61,770 bases of DNA from CBFHND01 sp965657085 (GTDB lineage: Bacteria; Pseudomonadota; Alphaproteobacteria; Rhodobacterales; Rhodobacteraceae). Within the stretch, counting starts at the first letter, position 1, and the number at the start of each line of letters is the position of its first letter. Shown here in pieces: positions 1 to 8,176 of this stretch. The stretch is from NCBI GenBank assembly GCA_965657085.1, contig CBFHND010000021.1, positions 1 through 61,770 on the forward strand, given 5' to 3'. The notes below the pieces were generated by a model. It was not told where the DNA came from and did not search any database. It saw only the letters and a program-made list of their open reading frames with translations. Both the position numbers and the translations under genes were made by a program.

Positions 1-162
1 CTTGGCGCGGACCTGTCCGGCCATCTGGATCGCCCCACCGAACAACAGGAATTTTTCGGTCAGGGTCGTCTTGCCCGCATCAGGGTGCGAGATGATCGCA
101 AAGGTGCGGCGGCGCGCGATTTCTGCGGGCAATTCGGGGCGGTTGGCGGATGCGTCTAACAT
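1..162 (-). CDS. prfC: Peptide chain release factor 3 (partial, N-terminus)
   Basis: The reverse strand encodes the first ~54 residues of a translational GTPase and runs off the left edge. After a short leader (MLDASANRPELP) comes the block RRRTFAIISHPDAGKTTLTE, containing the P-loop AHPDAGKT-type G1 motif of RF3, then FLLFGGAIQMAGQV, which matches RF3 better than LepA or TypA. RF3 is a cytosolic GTPase that recycles RF1/RF2 from ribosomes after peptide release. The start at 162 gives a leader of typical length; an in-frame ATG at 171 is an alternative. The gene is divergent from the small ORF at 325. Confidence 0.9.
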   Translation of the reverse strand, partial: MLDASANRPELPAEIARRRTFAIISHPDAGKTTLTEKFLLFGGAIQMAGQVRAK

Positions 163-324
163 GGGGCGCATATAGGTTCTTTTGCCCGGACGAGCAAGAA
201 ACTCCGGCGCCCGTGTCCGGTGGGTCAGAGGGGCTGTTTGATTGGGATCAAAGTTCACGTTGGAATTGTATGCAATAATCTGAATGTGGCTGGGGAGAGC
301 CACGTTTCAACAAAGGACACAAGT

Positions 325-543
325 ATGACACGCACCAAGGATTCCGACGACATCTACAACGTTGGCGGTGCCGGGCGCATCGGCAAGAACCTGCGGGTCG
401 ATCAGGCCTACAAGAAGGGCAAGGACCGGCACGAAGGTTACCGCGAGGACCCCACCAAAAAGGGCGGGCCGAAGGACGATGGCTATGAAAACATGAGCCC
501 CGAAGAGAAGGAGGCCTACAAGCGCGGACATCGCGGCGACTAG
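325..543 (+). CDS. Small hydrophilic hypothetical protein (72 aa)
   Basis: A very polar 72-residue protein beginning MTRTKDSDDIYNVGGAGRIG. It is rich in Lys, Asp, Gly and Arg and has no hydrophobic segment or cysteine, so it is probably cytosolic and largely disordered. The open frame extends upstream to 220, but the ATG at 325 is preferred because the upstream translation has different composition. I do not recognise a family. It is divergent from prfC and followed after 71 bp by another small ORF on the same strand. Codon usage is G/C-rich at third positions, which supports real coding. Confidence 0.6.
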   Translation: MTRTKDSDDIYNVGGAGRIGKNLRVDQAYKKGKDRHEGYREDPTKKGGPKDDGYENMSPEEKEAYKRGHRGD

Positions 544-614
544 GTTTCCCAAGGGGCCGTGCCCGTACCCCTTGCGGGTGCGGCCCTGATCTTTCCTATC
601 AAAAAGGCCCGGCC

Positions 615-815
615 ATGAAAGAATGTGAACGCGATAACGGGCAAGAGGTTTGCCCACATTGCGGCGCGCCGCTGCGCAGCCGCATGGACTACCGCACGCA
701 TCTGACCCTGCGAAAGTGTCAAAACCATGTGGATCGGCCCGAACCACGCGATCTGTTTGACGACAGACCCGCCCGCGATGACCGCCCGCGCAGGCGGGGA
801 TCGGAACGAGGTTAG
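615..815 (+). CDS. Small putative zinc-finger protein (66 aa)
   Basis: A 66-residue basic protein with a possible zinc site: Cys13-x2-Cys16, then His29 and Cys35 (pattern C-x2-C-x12-H-x5-C) in the segment CPHCGAPLRSRMDYRTHLTL. The C-terminal third is Arg/Asp-rich and probably disordered. The spacing could fit a small nucleic-acid-binding C2HC finger, but no family is recognised. Its TAG stop (813-815) interlocks with the TAA stop of the convergent gene on the other strand (812-814). The ribosome binding site is weak, so expression is uncertain. Confidence 0.5.
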   Translation: MKECERDNGQEVCPHCGAPLRSRMDYRTHLTLRKCQNHVDRPEPRDLFDDRPARDDRPRRRGSERG

Positions 816-2359
816 TACCGTGGCTTTGCCTTGAAGGAATAGCTTGGTTTGCCCACGTGCAGGTGCACGCCTGAACTGTGGGTGCCAACGGTATAGAACT
901 TTTCCCCGGCGGGGTTTTCCACGTCGTAGAGAAACAGCGCCTTGACCTTGTTGCGGGCCGTGGTGATCGCGGTTTGCACGTCGGCGGGCAGGGCCGCCAA
1001 ATCCACCGTGTCCGCGATGTCGGCAAGGCCGAGATTGCCCAGGGCCGTGGCCAGTTTGACCTTGCCGTTGGGGTTGAGATCACTGAGGTCAAGCTGCGCG
1101 CTTGGATAGCTGGCAATGGGCAATTCGATCACCGTTTGAACACCGCTGATGCCCGCAATGGCCTCTTCGAAGAGCGATTGCAGCGCTTCGTATTCCTTGC
1201 GCGTTGCAGCCCGTCCGCCGGGCCCTTTCAAAACCACGTCGATGGCCCCGCCAAAGTGATGGGCTTTTGATGTCTTGCCCCGCCCATCATCGCCGCGCGA
1301 GATGCTCAGTGTGTACCCTTCGGCAAGATCCGCTTCGACCTTTTCGTAGGCTTCTTCCAACGCTTCGCGCGTGGCCTCCGACTTCGCGCGCAGGGCTTTG
1401 TACTCTTCGTCTTCCTTCATGGCGTCCGCGGTTGCATCCGTGTCGTTGCAGCCGCCACAAAACTTGTTCGTGCATTCGGCGCGCAAGGCGCTGTCGGTCT
1501 GTTGGCGCGCTGTATTCAAGGGGTCGATCGTCCAGAAGTGGTTCAGGCATTGCACCTGCGTCGCGTCGGGCAGGCCAGCACATTGGCTGATGTCGGTGAA
1601 CGTCGTCCAATCCAGCGCGTCTGGTGTGTTGATCGTGTAAAGCGGCGCGCAATTGGCCACCTCCCGGTCCCGCTTGACCTCACGTTGGCGCAGGCATTCG
1701 GCGCGGTAGGCTGCGTTCATCGCATCGCAGGTGCCGACAAGCGATCCCGAAAAATTTGCCGTCCACGGGCTGTCTGGCGCCTCGCGATTGCCAAGATCGG
1801 CCCAACAGGCATCTTCGCAGCCCTGCATGCCGGCGGCAAAGGGATCCTGACAGGTGCGCAGGCACTGGTTGAATTTCGGGTCCGTACGAAAACCCATCTT
1901 GTCCATCATGCGCACGGTGGGCGTGGGATCGTCCGAGATTTCCAAACCCAACAGGGTGCGCGTGGCCTTGTAGCTTTCCAGCTTGGCATCAAAACGCAGA
2001 ACAGGTGCGGTGACATCTTCAAAGGCCAGATCGCCAAAACTCGGGACGGCATAGCTGCAAAACGAGGGCTGCCCGGCATTGAGATCGGCCCAAAGGCTGG
2101 CCAACTCGTCCGAGGTGTTTTCGCGGATCACCGATGCGACCTCGCCGCCATTGCCTGCGAAATCCAGAAAGGCGGAAACGGTCATCTGGCCAAGGCTGGT
2201 GCGGGCGGGCCAGTTGGGAAAGGCCCAGGGGATCAACCGCGACACCGCATCTGGCGGTGCGCTTGACGTACCTTGGAAAAAGGCATGTGCCTCGACAAGA
2301 TCTGCCAGGAAGTGGGTATATTGGTCCGCTTCATTCGGTGGCTTGGCTGCGCAGCACAT
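812..2359 (-). CDS. Cysteine-rich exported protein with C-terminal LAS/M15-like zinc-peptidase motifs (frame-disrupted N-terminus)
   Basis: The open frame gives 515 residues from an ATG at 2359. Residues 101-304 hold about 13 cysteines, some paired (CLRTC, CEDAC, CGGC), followed by a charged helical stretch at 312-345. The last ~165 residues carry the metal-site signature of LAS-fold (M15/VanY-type) peptidases: His367-x2-Gly-x-Ala-x-Asp374 in KAHHFGGAID, and a terminal His-Leu-His (499-501). Such enzymes cleave peptidoglycan cross-bridges in the periplasm. A cysteine-rich protein should be exported, yet this frame has no signal peptide: there is a TAA four codons before the ATG. A signal peptide lies just upstream in another frame (2331-2483), so the natural gene probably spans 812-2483 with a frameshift near 2335-2365. 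It lies 38 bp downstream of a Hint-domain gene on the same strand. The fold call rests on motifs only. Confidence 0.6.
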   Translation of the reverse strand: MCCAAKPPNEADQYTHFLADLVEAHAFFQGTSSAPPDAVSRLIPWAFPNWPARTSLGQMTVSAFLDFAGNGGEVASVIRENTSDELASLWADLNAGQPSFCSYAVPSFGDLAFEDVTAPVLRFDAKLESYKATRTLLGLEISDDPTPTVRMMDKMGFRTDPKFNQCLRTCQDPFAAGMQGCEDACWADLGNREAPDSPWTANFSGSLVGTCDAMNAAYRAECLRQREVKRDREVANCAPLYTINTPDALDWTTFTDISQCAGLPDATQVQCLNHFWTIDPLNTARQQTDSALRAECTNKFCGGCNDTDATADAMKEDEEYKALRAKSEATREALEEAYEKVEADLAEGYTLSISRGDDGRGKTSKAHHFGGAIDVVLKGPGGRAATRKEYEALQSLFEEAIAGISGVQTVIELPIASYPSAQLDLSDLNPNGKVKLATALGNLGLADIADTVDLAALPADVQTAITTARNKVKALFLYDVENPAGEKFYTVGTHSSGVHLHVGKPSYSFKAKPRY

Positions 2360-2483
2360 TCGGTGCGGTTACGTGATCCTGCGCGGCGACGCATTGGCAG
2401 TCCTGCCAGCTTTGTGCGGTTGCGGGGGGTGTGAGGGTCGAAAGCCCCAAGGTGATGAAAAGCAGAAATAAAAAACGTATCAT
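2331..2483 (-). pseudogene. Signal-peptide N-terminal fragment of the LAS/M15-like gene, out of frame
   Basis: A 50-codon frame from ATG 2483 begins MIRFLFLLFITLGLSTLTPP and continues ATAQSWQDCQ. This is a textbook Sec signal peptide: an Arg, about 16 hydrophobic residues, then an Ala-x-Ala cleavage site near residue 23. It ends at TGA 2331-2333 after running 29 bp into the 515-codon frame, which is offset by one base. The downstream protein is cysteine-rich but lacks a leader, so this fragment is best read as its true N-terminus separated by an indel. A sequencing error, a real pseudogenising mutation or programmed frameshifting could all explain it; no clear slippery heptamer was seen. Confidence 0.6.
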
Positions 2484-2521
2484 GCCGACAGAATGGCGCG
2501 TCGGGGGACGTTTGGAAAGCT

Positions 2522-3538
2522 TTAGCTCGTTGAGGCGCGGCGCAGCAATTCGGTGGCATCGGGCCGATCCAGCAGCGTTTCCTGCACATCGAGGCCACTG
2601 AGGTTCGACTGCGCCGGGCCACCTGCCAAAGCCATCCGCGCGGTGACCTCTTCGGGCACCGAGGATTGCGTGCGCGTGTCCATCAGCGTGGATTCCGCCG
2701 CGATCCCTTCGGCATAGATGATTTCGTGGCTGTCAAAGAGCAGTTGGAAGTAGTCGACAAAGCCGCCGTCCTGCACGCGCACGGTGTCGCCGTTGATCAG
2801 GTGCCGGGCCTTGACCAGCAGTTCGGAACGCCCTGCGCCCAACTGGTCACTGCGCTGGTAGATGAACAGGCGGTGATCAGGGCTGACCACGAGGTCGCGG
2901 GTGTTGTTCAAAGTGCCTTCGGTGATGCAGATCGGGGCAAATTCGCCCACGGCCCGCACCGTGCTCTGGCCGATCCAGCGGACCTCTTGCGGGCCATCGT
3001 CGCGGGTAAGAACGCGGTCGCCCACCTTGAGGTCTTCGATGGGCACCTGTGCGCCGGACGCCATGGTGATATGCGTGCCGCGGGTAAAGCGGGCGCAGGC
3101 GACCTGCGCGAATTTCTCGGTTGCGCTGTCGTGGTCGATGCCCACCAGCGCATAGGGCGTGCGGTAGGCCATGGCCGACAGCGGCAGAAGATAAACCTCG
3201 GTTACGCCGCCCGCGTCATCCACCTCGACCAGAACAATAGCATCAGTGATCTGCCCATCGGGCGACATCAGCGTCAGCGCACAATCCAGATGCACGGTGG
3301 CCCCCGCCGTGCCTGCGGCGCTGTCCACGGCCACGCAATACAGCCCGCCATCGCCAGCCTCCAGCGCGAGGTGCACGGCCAAGGTGCCTGCGGTCAGGGT
3401 GTAATTATCGTCCAGCTCAAGCTCGGCGGCAAAGGACAGGGGATCGCCAAGGTTCGCACCATCGGTCACGCAGAAGTCATCTGCGCGGTAGACCGGCACC
3501 GAATGTGCCGTCGTCGGATGTGCTGTGCCGTGGGTCAT
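2522..3538 (-). CDS. Hint-domain (Hint_2 type) protein with altered nucleophile position
   Basis: A 338-residue protein. Residues 1-140 form a beta-rich N-terminal region with no obvious signal peptide. From about 147 comes a Hint (Hedgehog/intein) domain: FTRGTHI, then VPIEDLKVGDRVLTRD, VVSPDHRLFI and LFDSHEIIYAEGIAAES, the conserved order of blocks in this family. The usual nucleophile Cys precedes F-x-x-G-T; here that residue is Arg150, with a Cys two positions earlier (148), so autoprocessing is doubtful. Start 3538 is preferred because the upstream extension is Arg-rich and atypical. Many Rhodobacterales Hint proteins are exported by type I systems; that is background, not visible here. 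It probably forms an operon with the cysteine-rich gene downstream. Confidence 0.8.
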   Translation of the reverse strand: MTHGTAHPTTAHSVPVYRADDFCVTDGANLGDPLSFAAELELDDNYTLTAGTLAVHLALEAGDGGLYCVAVDSAAGTAGATVHLDCALTLMSPDGQITDAIVLVEVDDAGGVTEVYLLPLSAMAYRTPYALVGIDHDSATEKFAQVACARFTRGTHITMASGAQVPIEDLKVGDRVLTRDDGPQEVRWIGQSTVRAVGEFAPICITEGTLNNTRDLVVSPDHRLFIYQRSDQLGAGRSELLVKARHLINGDTVRVQDGGFVDYFQLLFDSHEIIYAEGIAAESTLMDTRTQSSVPEEVTARMALAGGPAQSNLSGLDVQETLLDRPDATELLRRASTS

Positions 3539-3686
3539 TGGATCGGTTGATGCTCTTGTCGGTCGGTATGACCAAGGGTGTAACCTAGAATTATGGCGGC
3601 ATCGGGTCAACGGCCCGGTCTTTTGCTGGCAATGGCGGTTTGGCTGGTGCTAAGCCAGAGGCACAAGGACAAGAGAGGAGTTCGGT

Positions 3687-4466
3687 ATGGATCTGGGAAT
3701 TTCGGGCAAGCGCGCACTGGTGTGCGCCTCATCCAAGGGGTTGGGATTGGGCTGTGCCGAGGCTTTGGCGGCCGCGGGCGTGGACGTGGTGATGAATGCA
3801 CGTGGGGCCGAGGCGCTTGAAGCGTCGGCCAAGGCCATTCGGGATGCCCACGGCGTGCGCGTGACGACGGTGGCCGCGGACATCACCACGGCGGACGGAC
3901 AGGCCGAAGTGCTGGCGGCTGCGGGCGATATCGACATTCTGGTCAACAACGCCGGCGGTCCACCACCCGGTCTGTGGTCCGACTGGGACCGCGATGATTT
4001 CATTGCCGCCCTCGACGCCAATATGTTGGCCCCGATCGCCCTGATGAAAGCGCTTTTGCCGGGCATGATGGACCGGGGCTGGGGCCGCGTCGTCAACATC
4101 ACGTCGCAATCGGTCAAGGCGCCCATTCCGGTGCTGGGCCTCAGCAATTCGGCGCGCGCCGGCCTGACCGGCTATGTGGCCGGAACATCGCGGCAGGTGG
4201 CGGGCAAGGGCGTGACCATCAACAACCTGTTGCCGGGCATTCATGCCACGGACCGCGCCGATGCGCTGGACGGGGGGGTGGTCAAGGCGCGCGGCATCAC
4301 CATCGAAGAGGCGCGCGCGGAACGCTCTGCCACCATCCCCGCAGGTCGCTATGGCACCCGCGCGGAATTCGGGGCGGCCTGTGCCTTCCTGTGCAGCCAG
4401 CACGCGGGGTTCATCGTGGGGCAGAACATCCTGCTCGATGGCGGGGCCACCAACATGACGCTCTGA
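3687..4466 (+). CDS. SDR-family oxidoreductase, atypical active site
   Basis: A 259-residue short-chain dehydrogenase/reductase resembling 3-oxoacyl-ACP reductases. The Rossmann glycine motif appears as ASSKGLGLG (14-22), followed by the NNAGG block at 87-91 and catalytic-type Ser140 in VVNITSQS. The canonical Tyr-x3-Lys pair is absent: the aligned segment GLSNSARAGLTGY places Ser153 and Arg157 there. I recall a subgroup of SDRs with this substitution, so it is probably a family trait rather than decay. AGGAG precedes the ATG. The next gene starts one base after the stop, so the two are co-transcribed and probably coupled. Substrate unknown. Confidence 0.85.
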   Translation: MDLGISGKRALVCASSKGLGLGCAEALAAAGVDVVMNARGAEALEASAKAIRDAHGVRVTTVAADITTADGQAEVLAAAGDIDILVNNAGGPPPGLWSDWDRDDFIAALDANMLAPIALMKALLPGMMDRGWGRVVNITSQSVKAPIPVLGLSNSARAGLTGYVAGTSRQVAGKGVTINNLLPGIHATDRADALDGGVVKARGITIEEARAERSATIPAGRYGTRAEFGAACAFLCSQHAGFIVGQNILLDGGATNMTL

Positions 4467-4467
4467 C

Positions 4468-5589
4468 ATGGCGCAGGGGTTTTCGCTGAAAGACCAGCTG
4501 TTCAACGCCGACACGCTGGGGCAATTGGGCCGGGAATATGCCGTAGCGTTGCCATCGGTCGAGGCGGATGCCGTCGCCGCTCAGGCCCTGAGCGGCGTGG
4601 CCGAGCGTAGCCTTCTTGAGTGCCTCGATTGGTTCGCCGATTGCCTTGAGCCGCATTTGCCAAGCGACTTTCCGACCATGGCCGCGGCGCTTGAGGCCGC
4701 GATGCCGACGCCGCTGGACCCGACGCTCACGGATGATGATTTTGGTCAGTTCATCCATGCGGTGCCGGGGGTTCTGGCCGTGCGCCACGGGCTTGAGGCC
4801 CACCCTGACCGCGCGCTCGACCTGCTCTATCATGCGACACAGCGCTTCAGCATGGAGTTCTATGTTCGGCCTTTTCTGAACCACTGGCCCGACAAGACAC
4901 TGGCCCGCTTGCAGGACTGGGCGCGCGACGACAACTACCACGTGCGCCGCTTGGTCAGCGAAGGCACCCGGCCCAAACTGCCCTGGGCCAAGGCGGTCAC
5001 GGTGGGGCACGCCAGCACCATGCCCTTGCTGGACGCCTTGCACGGTGACGGCGCGCGCTTCGTGACCCGGTCGGTGGCCAACCATCTCAACGACATTGGC
5101 AAAACCGCGCCCGACGTCGTTTTGGACGCGCTGGCGCGATGGCGAGGGGCAGCGGTGCAAACCCCACGGGAACTGGATTGGATGACACGCCATGCGCTGC
5201 GCAGCCTGATCAAGGATGGACACGCGCCCGCGATGGAAATGCTGGGCTATGCCGGTGATGCGGATGTGGCGGTCGCGCTGTCGCTGGCGTCATCGCAAGT
5301 AAAGATCGGCACGGCGTTGGATCTGTCAGTGACGCTGAGCGCTCCCAAAGACACGCCGGTTCTGGTCGATTACCGCATCCGCTTTGCACGGCCCAAGGGG
5401 CGCAGGGGTGAAAAGGTGTTCAAGCTCAAGCAGGGCGTGGTCAAGGCAGGCCAGCCGCTGGTGATGCAGAAGGCGCACAAGCTGAAGGGTGGGGCCAGCA
5501 CGTTTACCCTGCATCCGGGCGCGCATGAGGTGGTGGTGCAGGTCAACGGTGTGGATCGCGCCGCGGCGCACTTTGATCTGGAACAGTGA
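4468..5589 (+). CDS. DNA alkylation repair protein, AlkD-like HEAT-repeat family
   Basis: A 373-residue, mainly alpha-helical protein. The segment around residues 150-175, DDNYHVRRLVSEGTRPKLPW, is characteristic of the AlkD-like DNA-alkylation-repair family, whose HEAT-like repeats cradle damaged DNA and excise N3/N7-alkylated purines. Residues ~270-373 are predicted beta strands (sequence such as VLVDYRIRFARPKGRRGEKV), an extension seen in larger members. The start lies one base after the upstream SDR stop, so expression is linked. Glycosylase activity is inferred from family only; the catalytic residues were not mapped. Confidence 0.8.
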   Translation: MAQGFSLKDQLFNADTLGQLGREYAVALPSVEADAVAAQALSGVAERSLLECLDWFADCLEPHLPSDFPTMAAALEAAMPTPLDPTLTDDDFGQFIHAVPGVLAVRHGLEAHPDRALDLLYHATQRFSMEFYVRPFLNHWPDKTLARLQDWARDDNYHVRRLVSEGTRPKLPWAKAVTVGHASTMPLLDALHGDGARFVTRSVANHLNDIGKTAPDVVLDALARWRGAAVQTPRELDWMTRHALRSLIKDGHAPAMEMLGYAGDADVAVALSLASSQVKIGTALDLSVTLSAPKDTPVLVDYRIRFARPKGRRGEKVFKLKQGVVKAGQPLVMQKAHKLKGGASTFTLHPGAHEVVVQVNGVDRAAAHFDLEQ

Positions 5590-5683
5590 CCCCATCACGA
5601 TGATGTGGGGGGCGCAATTGCCGGTGGCGCAAGCCTATGATCGCCCCTAGTGTCCCGCGGCGAACCACCAGCGGAGACATTCC

Positions 5684-7042
5684 ATGCAAGCCCTTACGAT
5701 CACATTGATTTTCGCTGCTGTTGTGGCGCTGAGCCTGATGGCCGCGCCACGCCGCGCAGGCATCGAGGGCTTCTTTGCCGGGGCCGGAACCGCCGGGCAG
5801 CAGCCAGGGCTGTGGGTTCTGGTGCTGAGCCAGGTGACCACGTGGATTTTCGCACGCAGCCTGATGAACGCGGCCATTCTGGGCTATTACTACGGTATGG
5901 CGGGCACGCTGGCCTATGCCGCCTACTACGGGTCTTTCCTGACCGGTGGGTTCATCGTGGGCCGCCTGCGCGCAACCGGGGCGATGTCGGTTCAGGATTG
6001 GCTGGGCGCACGGTTCGGGGCGGCTGGCGGCCTTTGCTACAACTTTGTCGTGGCGCTGCGTCTGTTGTCAGAGGTCTTTGCCAATCTGCTGGTCGTGGGC
6101 CTGATCGCCGGCGCGGTGATGGGCGGCAGCGGCACCTGGGCCGTGGTCGCGGTGGCACTTTTGGGGCTGGCCTATTCGGCCTGGGGTGGGCTGAGTGCCG
6201 CGCTGCGCACCGATGTGGTGCAGATGGTGATCTTTCTGGGCGTTTTTGGCGTGGCGTTCGGGGCTTTGATCCTGCGGCCCGGGTTCGATCTGGCGGCCGT
6301 GATCACCGCACCGGGCGTCTCGGGGGCATGGAACGGTTGGGTCCTTCTGGCCGTGGCGGCGTTGCAGGTGTTCTCTTATCCTGCCCATGACCCGGTGATG
6401 ATGGACCGCGGCTTTCTGGCCGATCCCGACACCACACGCCGGTCCTTCCTGCATGCGTTCTGGCTGTCGACACTTTGCATCATCGGGTTCGGCATGTTCG
6501 GCATTCAGGCGGGATTGGAAGGGGCCACCTACGAGACGCAGTTGATCGGCACGTGGGCGGTGATGTTCCCGCCGTGGGTCTTTGTGCTGTTGGTCATGTC
6601 GCTGCTGGTCTCGGCGCTCAGCACGCTCGATTCCGCACTGGCGTCCGCCGCGCGGCTGATGGTCGAGGAATTGCGCCTTGCCCCGCGCACGCTGGCAGGC
6701 GGACGCGCGGTGATGGTGGTGTTCATGGTGTTGGGTGCGGCACTGACCCTTTGGGGCAATGCCACGCTCTTTGATGCGGTGGCCGTCAGCGGCACGGCCT
6801 CCATGTTCCTGGCTCCGGTTCTGATCGTGGGTCTGGTGGTGGGGCGGCAGATCGCGCCATGGGCCTATGTGGCGGCCTTTGGCGTGGCGATGGTGGGCGC
6901 GCTGGCCTATTTCGGACGGGCGTGGCCGATGTGGTCCGCGTTGCTGCCCGAGGGCCATAAATACGAACAGCTTCTGGTGATTTGCCTTTGGGTTCTGGCG
7001 CTTGGCTTTGCCGCAGTGCTTGCGGGCGCGCGCCGGGGCTGA
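5684..7042 (+). CDS. Sodium:solute symporter family (SSS) transporter
   Basis: A 452-residue polytopic inner-membrane protein with about 12-13 hydrophobic helices. The first helix starts at residue 3, and SQVTTWIFARSLMNAAILG near residues 49-68 matches the early sodium-binding region of SSS proteins. A loop with RLRATGAMSVQDWLGARFG is also typical of the family. It should couple sodium influx to uptake of an organic solute; the substrate cannot be read. GGAG lies 8 bp before the ATG. Its stop is 45 bp from the proposed start of the ABC ATPase, so the two may be in one transcript. Confidence 0.85.
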   Translation: MQALTITLIFAAVVALSLMAAPRRAGIEGFFAGAGTAGQQPGLWVLVLSQVTTWIFARSLMNAAILGYYYGMAGTLAYAAYYGSFLTGGFIVGRLRATGAMSVQDWLGARFGAAGGLCYNFVVALRLLSEVFANLLVVGLIAGAVMGGSGTWAVVAVALLGLAYSAWGGLSAALRTDVVQMVIFLGVFGVAFGALILRPGFDLAAVITAPGVSGAWNGWVLLAVAALQVFSYPAHDPVMMDRGFLADPDTTRRSFLHAFWLSTLCIIGFGMFGIQAGLEGATYETQLIGTWAVMFPPWVFVLLVMSLLVSALSTLDSALASAARLMVEELRLAPRTLAGGRAVMVVFMVLGAALTLWGNATLFDAVAVSGTASMFLAPVLIVGLVVGRQIAPWAYVAAFGVAMVGALAYFGRAWPMWSALLPEGHKYEQLLVICLWVLALGFAAVLAGARRG

Positions 7043-7087
7043 TACCCAAACCCGACTGATTTGATCGGGCATGGAGAGCACAGCAAA

Positions 7088-8176
7088 GTGCAGCAAACCC
7101 CGCGACTTGAGATCCGCAACCTGCGGCGCAGCTTTGAAGGCCGCGCCGTGGTGGACGGCGTGTCCTTGCAGATCATGCCAGGGCAGGTCACCTGCCTTCT
7201 TGGGCCATCGGGCTGTGGCAAATCCACGACCCTGCGCATGATCGCGGGCGTGGAAATGCAGGACAGCGGCGAGATTTTCGTCGATGGTAAACTGATCTGC
7301 GACACGATTACCCGCGTGCCACCCGAACGGCGCGAGATCGGGTTGATGTTTCAGGATTTCGCGTTGTTTCCGCACCTGAGCGTGACGGGCAACGTGGCCT
7401 ACGGGTTGCACGGCACCAAGGCTGAAAAACGCGCCCGCGTCGAAGAGATGCTGGGCAAAGTCCACATGTTGCGCCACATCGACATGTTCCCGCACCAGCT
7501 GTCGGGGGGCGAACAGCAGCGCGTGGCACTGGCGCGTGCGCTGGCCCCGCGGCCGCGCATCATGTTGATGGACGAGCCGTTCTCGGGCCTCGACAACCGG
7601 TTGCGCGATGGTATCCGCGACGAAACGCTGAGCCTGTTGAAGGACGAGGATACGGCCGTTCTGTTGGTCACCCACGAGCCTGAAGAGGCGATGCGCATGG
7701 CCGATGAGATCGCGCTGATGCGCGACGGTGTGATCGTGCAGCAGGGCGCGCCCTATAACGTCTATACGCGGCCCATCGACCGCGCGTCGGTGGCCTTCTT
7801 TTCCGATGCCAACGTGCTGCGCGCGCGGGTCGAAGGGGCGCTGGCCATGACGCCCTTTGGCCGGTTTCTGGCGCCGGGCATCGCCGATGGCACCGAGGTT
7901 GACATCGTGTTTCGCCCCCAGCACGTGCGCATCGATTTTGACCGGGGGGGCGTGGGGCCTGCACCCACCGCTGCCGAAGGCACTGCCGCCCGCGCCGTGG
8001 TGGAACGCGCACGGTTCATGGGCAGCGAGAGCCTTGTGGAATTCCGGTTGGATGACGATGGCGCGATGATGAAGGTCACGGTGCCGGCGGTGTTCCTGCC
8101 GCAACCCGGCACGGTCATGTGGCTGACGGTGCGGCGCGACAAGTGTTTTGTCTTTACTGCAAAGGACGCGGAATGA
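7088..8176 (+). CDS. ABC transporter ATP-binding protein, FbpC/PotA-like
   Basis: An ABC ATPase of 362 residues from GTG 7088. It shows Walker A GPSGCGKST, a Q-loop (MFQDFALFP), the signature LSGGEQQRVALARAL, Walker B IMLMDEPFSGLD and the H-loop VTHEPEEAMRMAD. After ~240 comes a TOBE-like regulatory domain (VDIVFRPQHVRIDF). These features fit importer ATPases for ferric iron or polyamines. GTG 7088 is preferred over TTG 7061 because GGAGAG lies ~10 bp upstream and the N-terminus then matches relatives. No permease or binding protein is adjacent. Its stop overlaps the next start in ATGA, coupling it to two Lin0512-family genes. Confidence 0.85.
   Translation: MQQTPRLEIRNLRRSFEGRAVVDGVSLQIMPGQVTCLLGPSGCGKSTTLRMIAGVEMQDSGEIFVDGKLICDTITRVPPERREIGLMFQDFALFPHLSVTGNVAYGLHGTKAEKRARVEEMLGKVHMLRHIDMFPHQLSGGEQQRVALARALAPRPRIMLMDEPFSGLDNRLRDGIRDETLSLLKDEDTAVLLVTHEPEEAMRMADEIALMRDGVIVQQGAPYNVYTRPIDRASVAFFSDANVLRARVEGALAMTPFGRFLAPGIADGTEVDIVFRPQHVRIDFDRGGVGPAPTAAEGTAARAVVERARFMGSESLVEFRLDDDGAMMKVTVPAVFLPQPGTVMWLTVRRDKCFVFTAKDAE

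Noticed and set aside
220..324. N-terminal extension of the 72-aa ORF to position 220
   Set aside because: The extension has different composition and no ribosome binding site; ATG 325 gives a uniform hydrophilic protein.
5590..5683. Terminator hairpin after the AlkD-like gene (CCCCATCA...TGATGTGGGG)
   Set aside because: The stem needs a 2-base bulge and there is no T-run; too weak to annotate as a terminator.
6068..8104. Very long minus-strand open frame opposite the symporter and ABC ATPase
   Set aside because: Its translation is rich in His, Arg, Gln and Pro with no family motifs, typical of an antisense frame in GC-rich DNA; the plus-strand genes have clear motifs.
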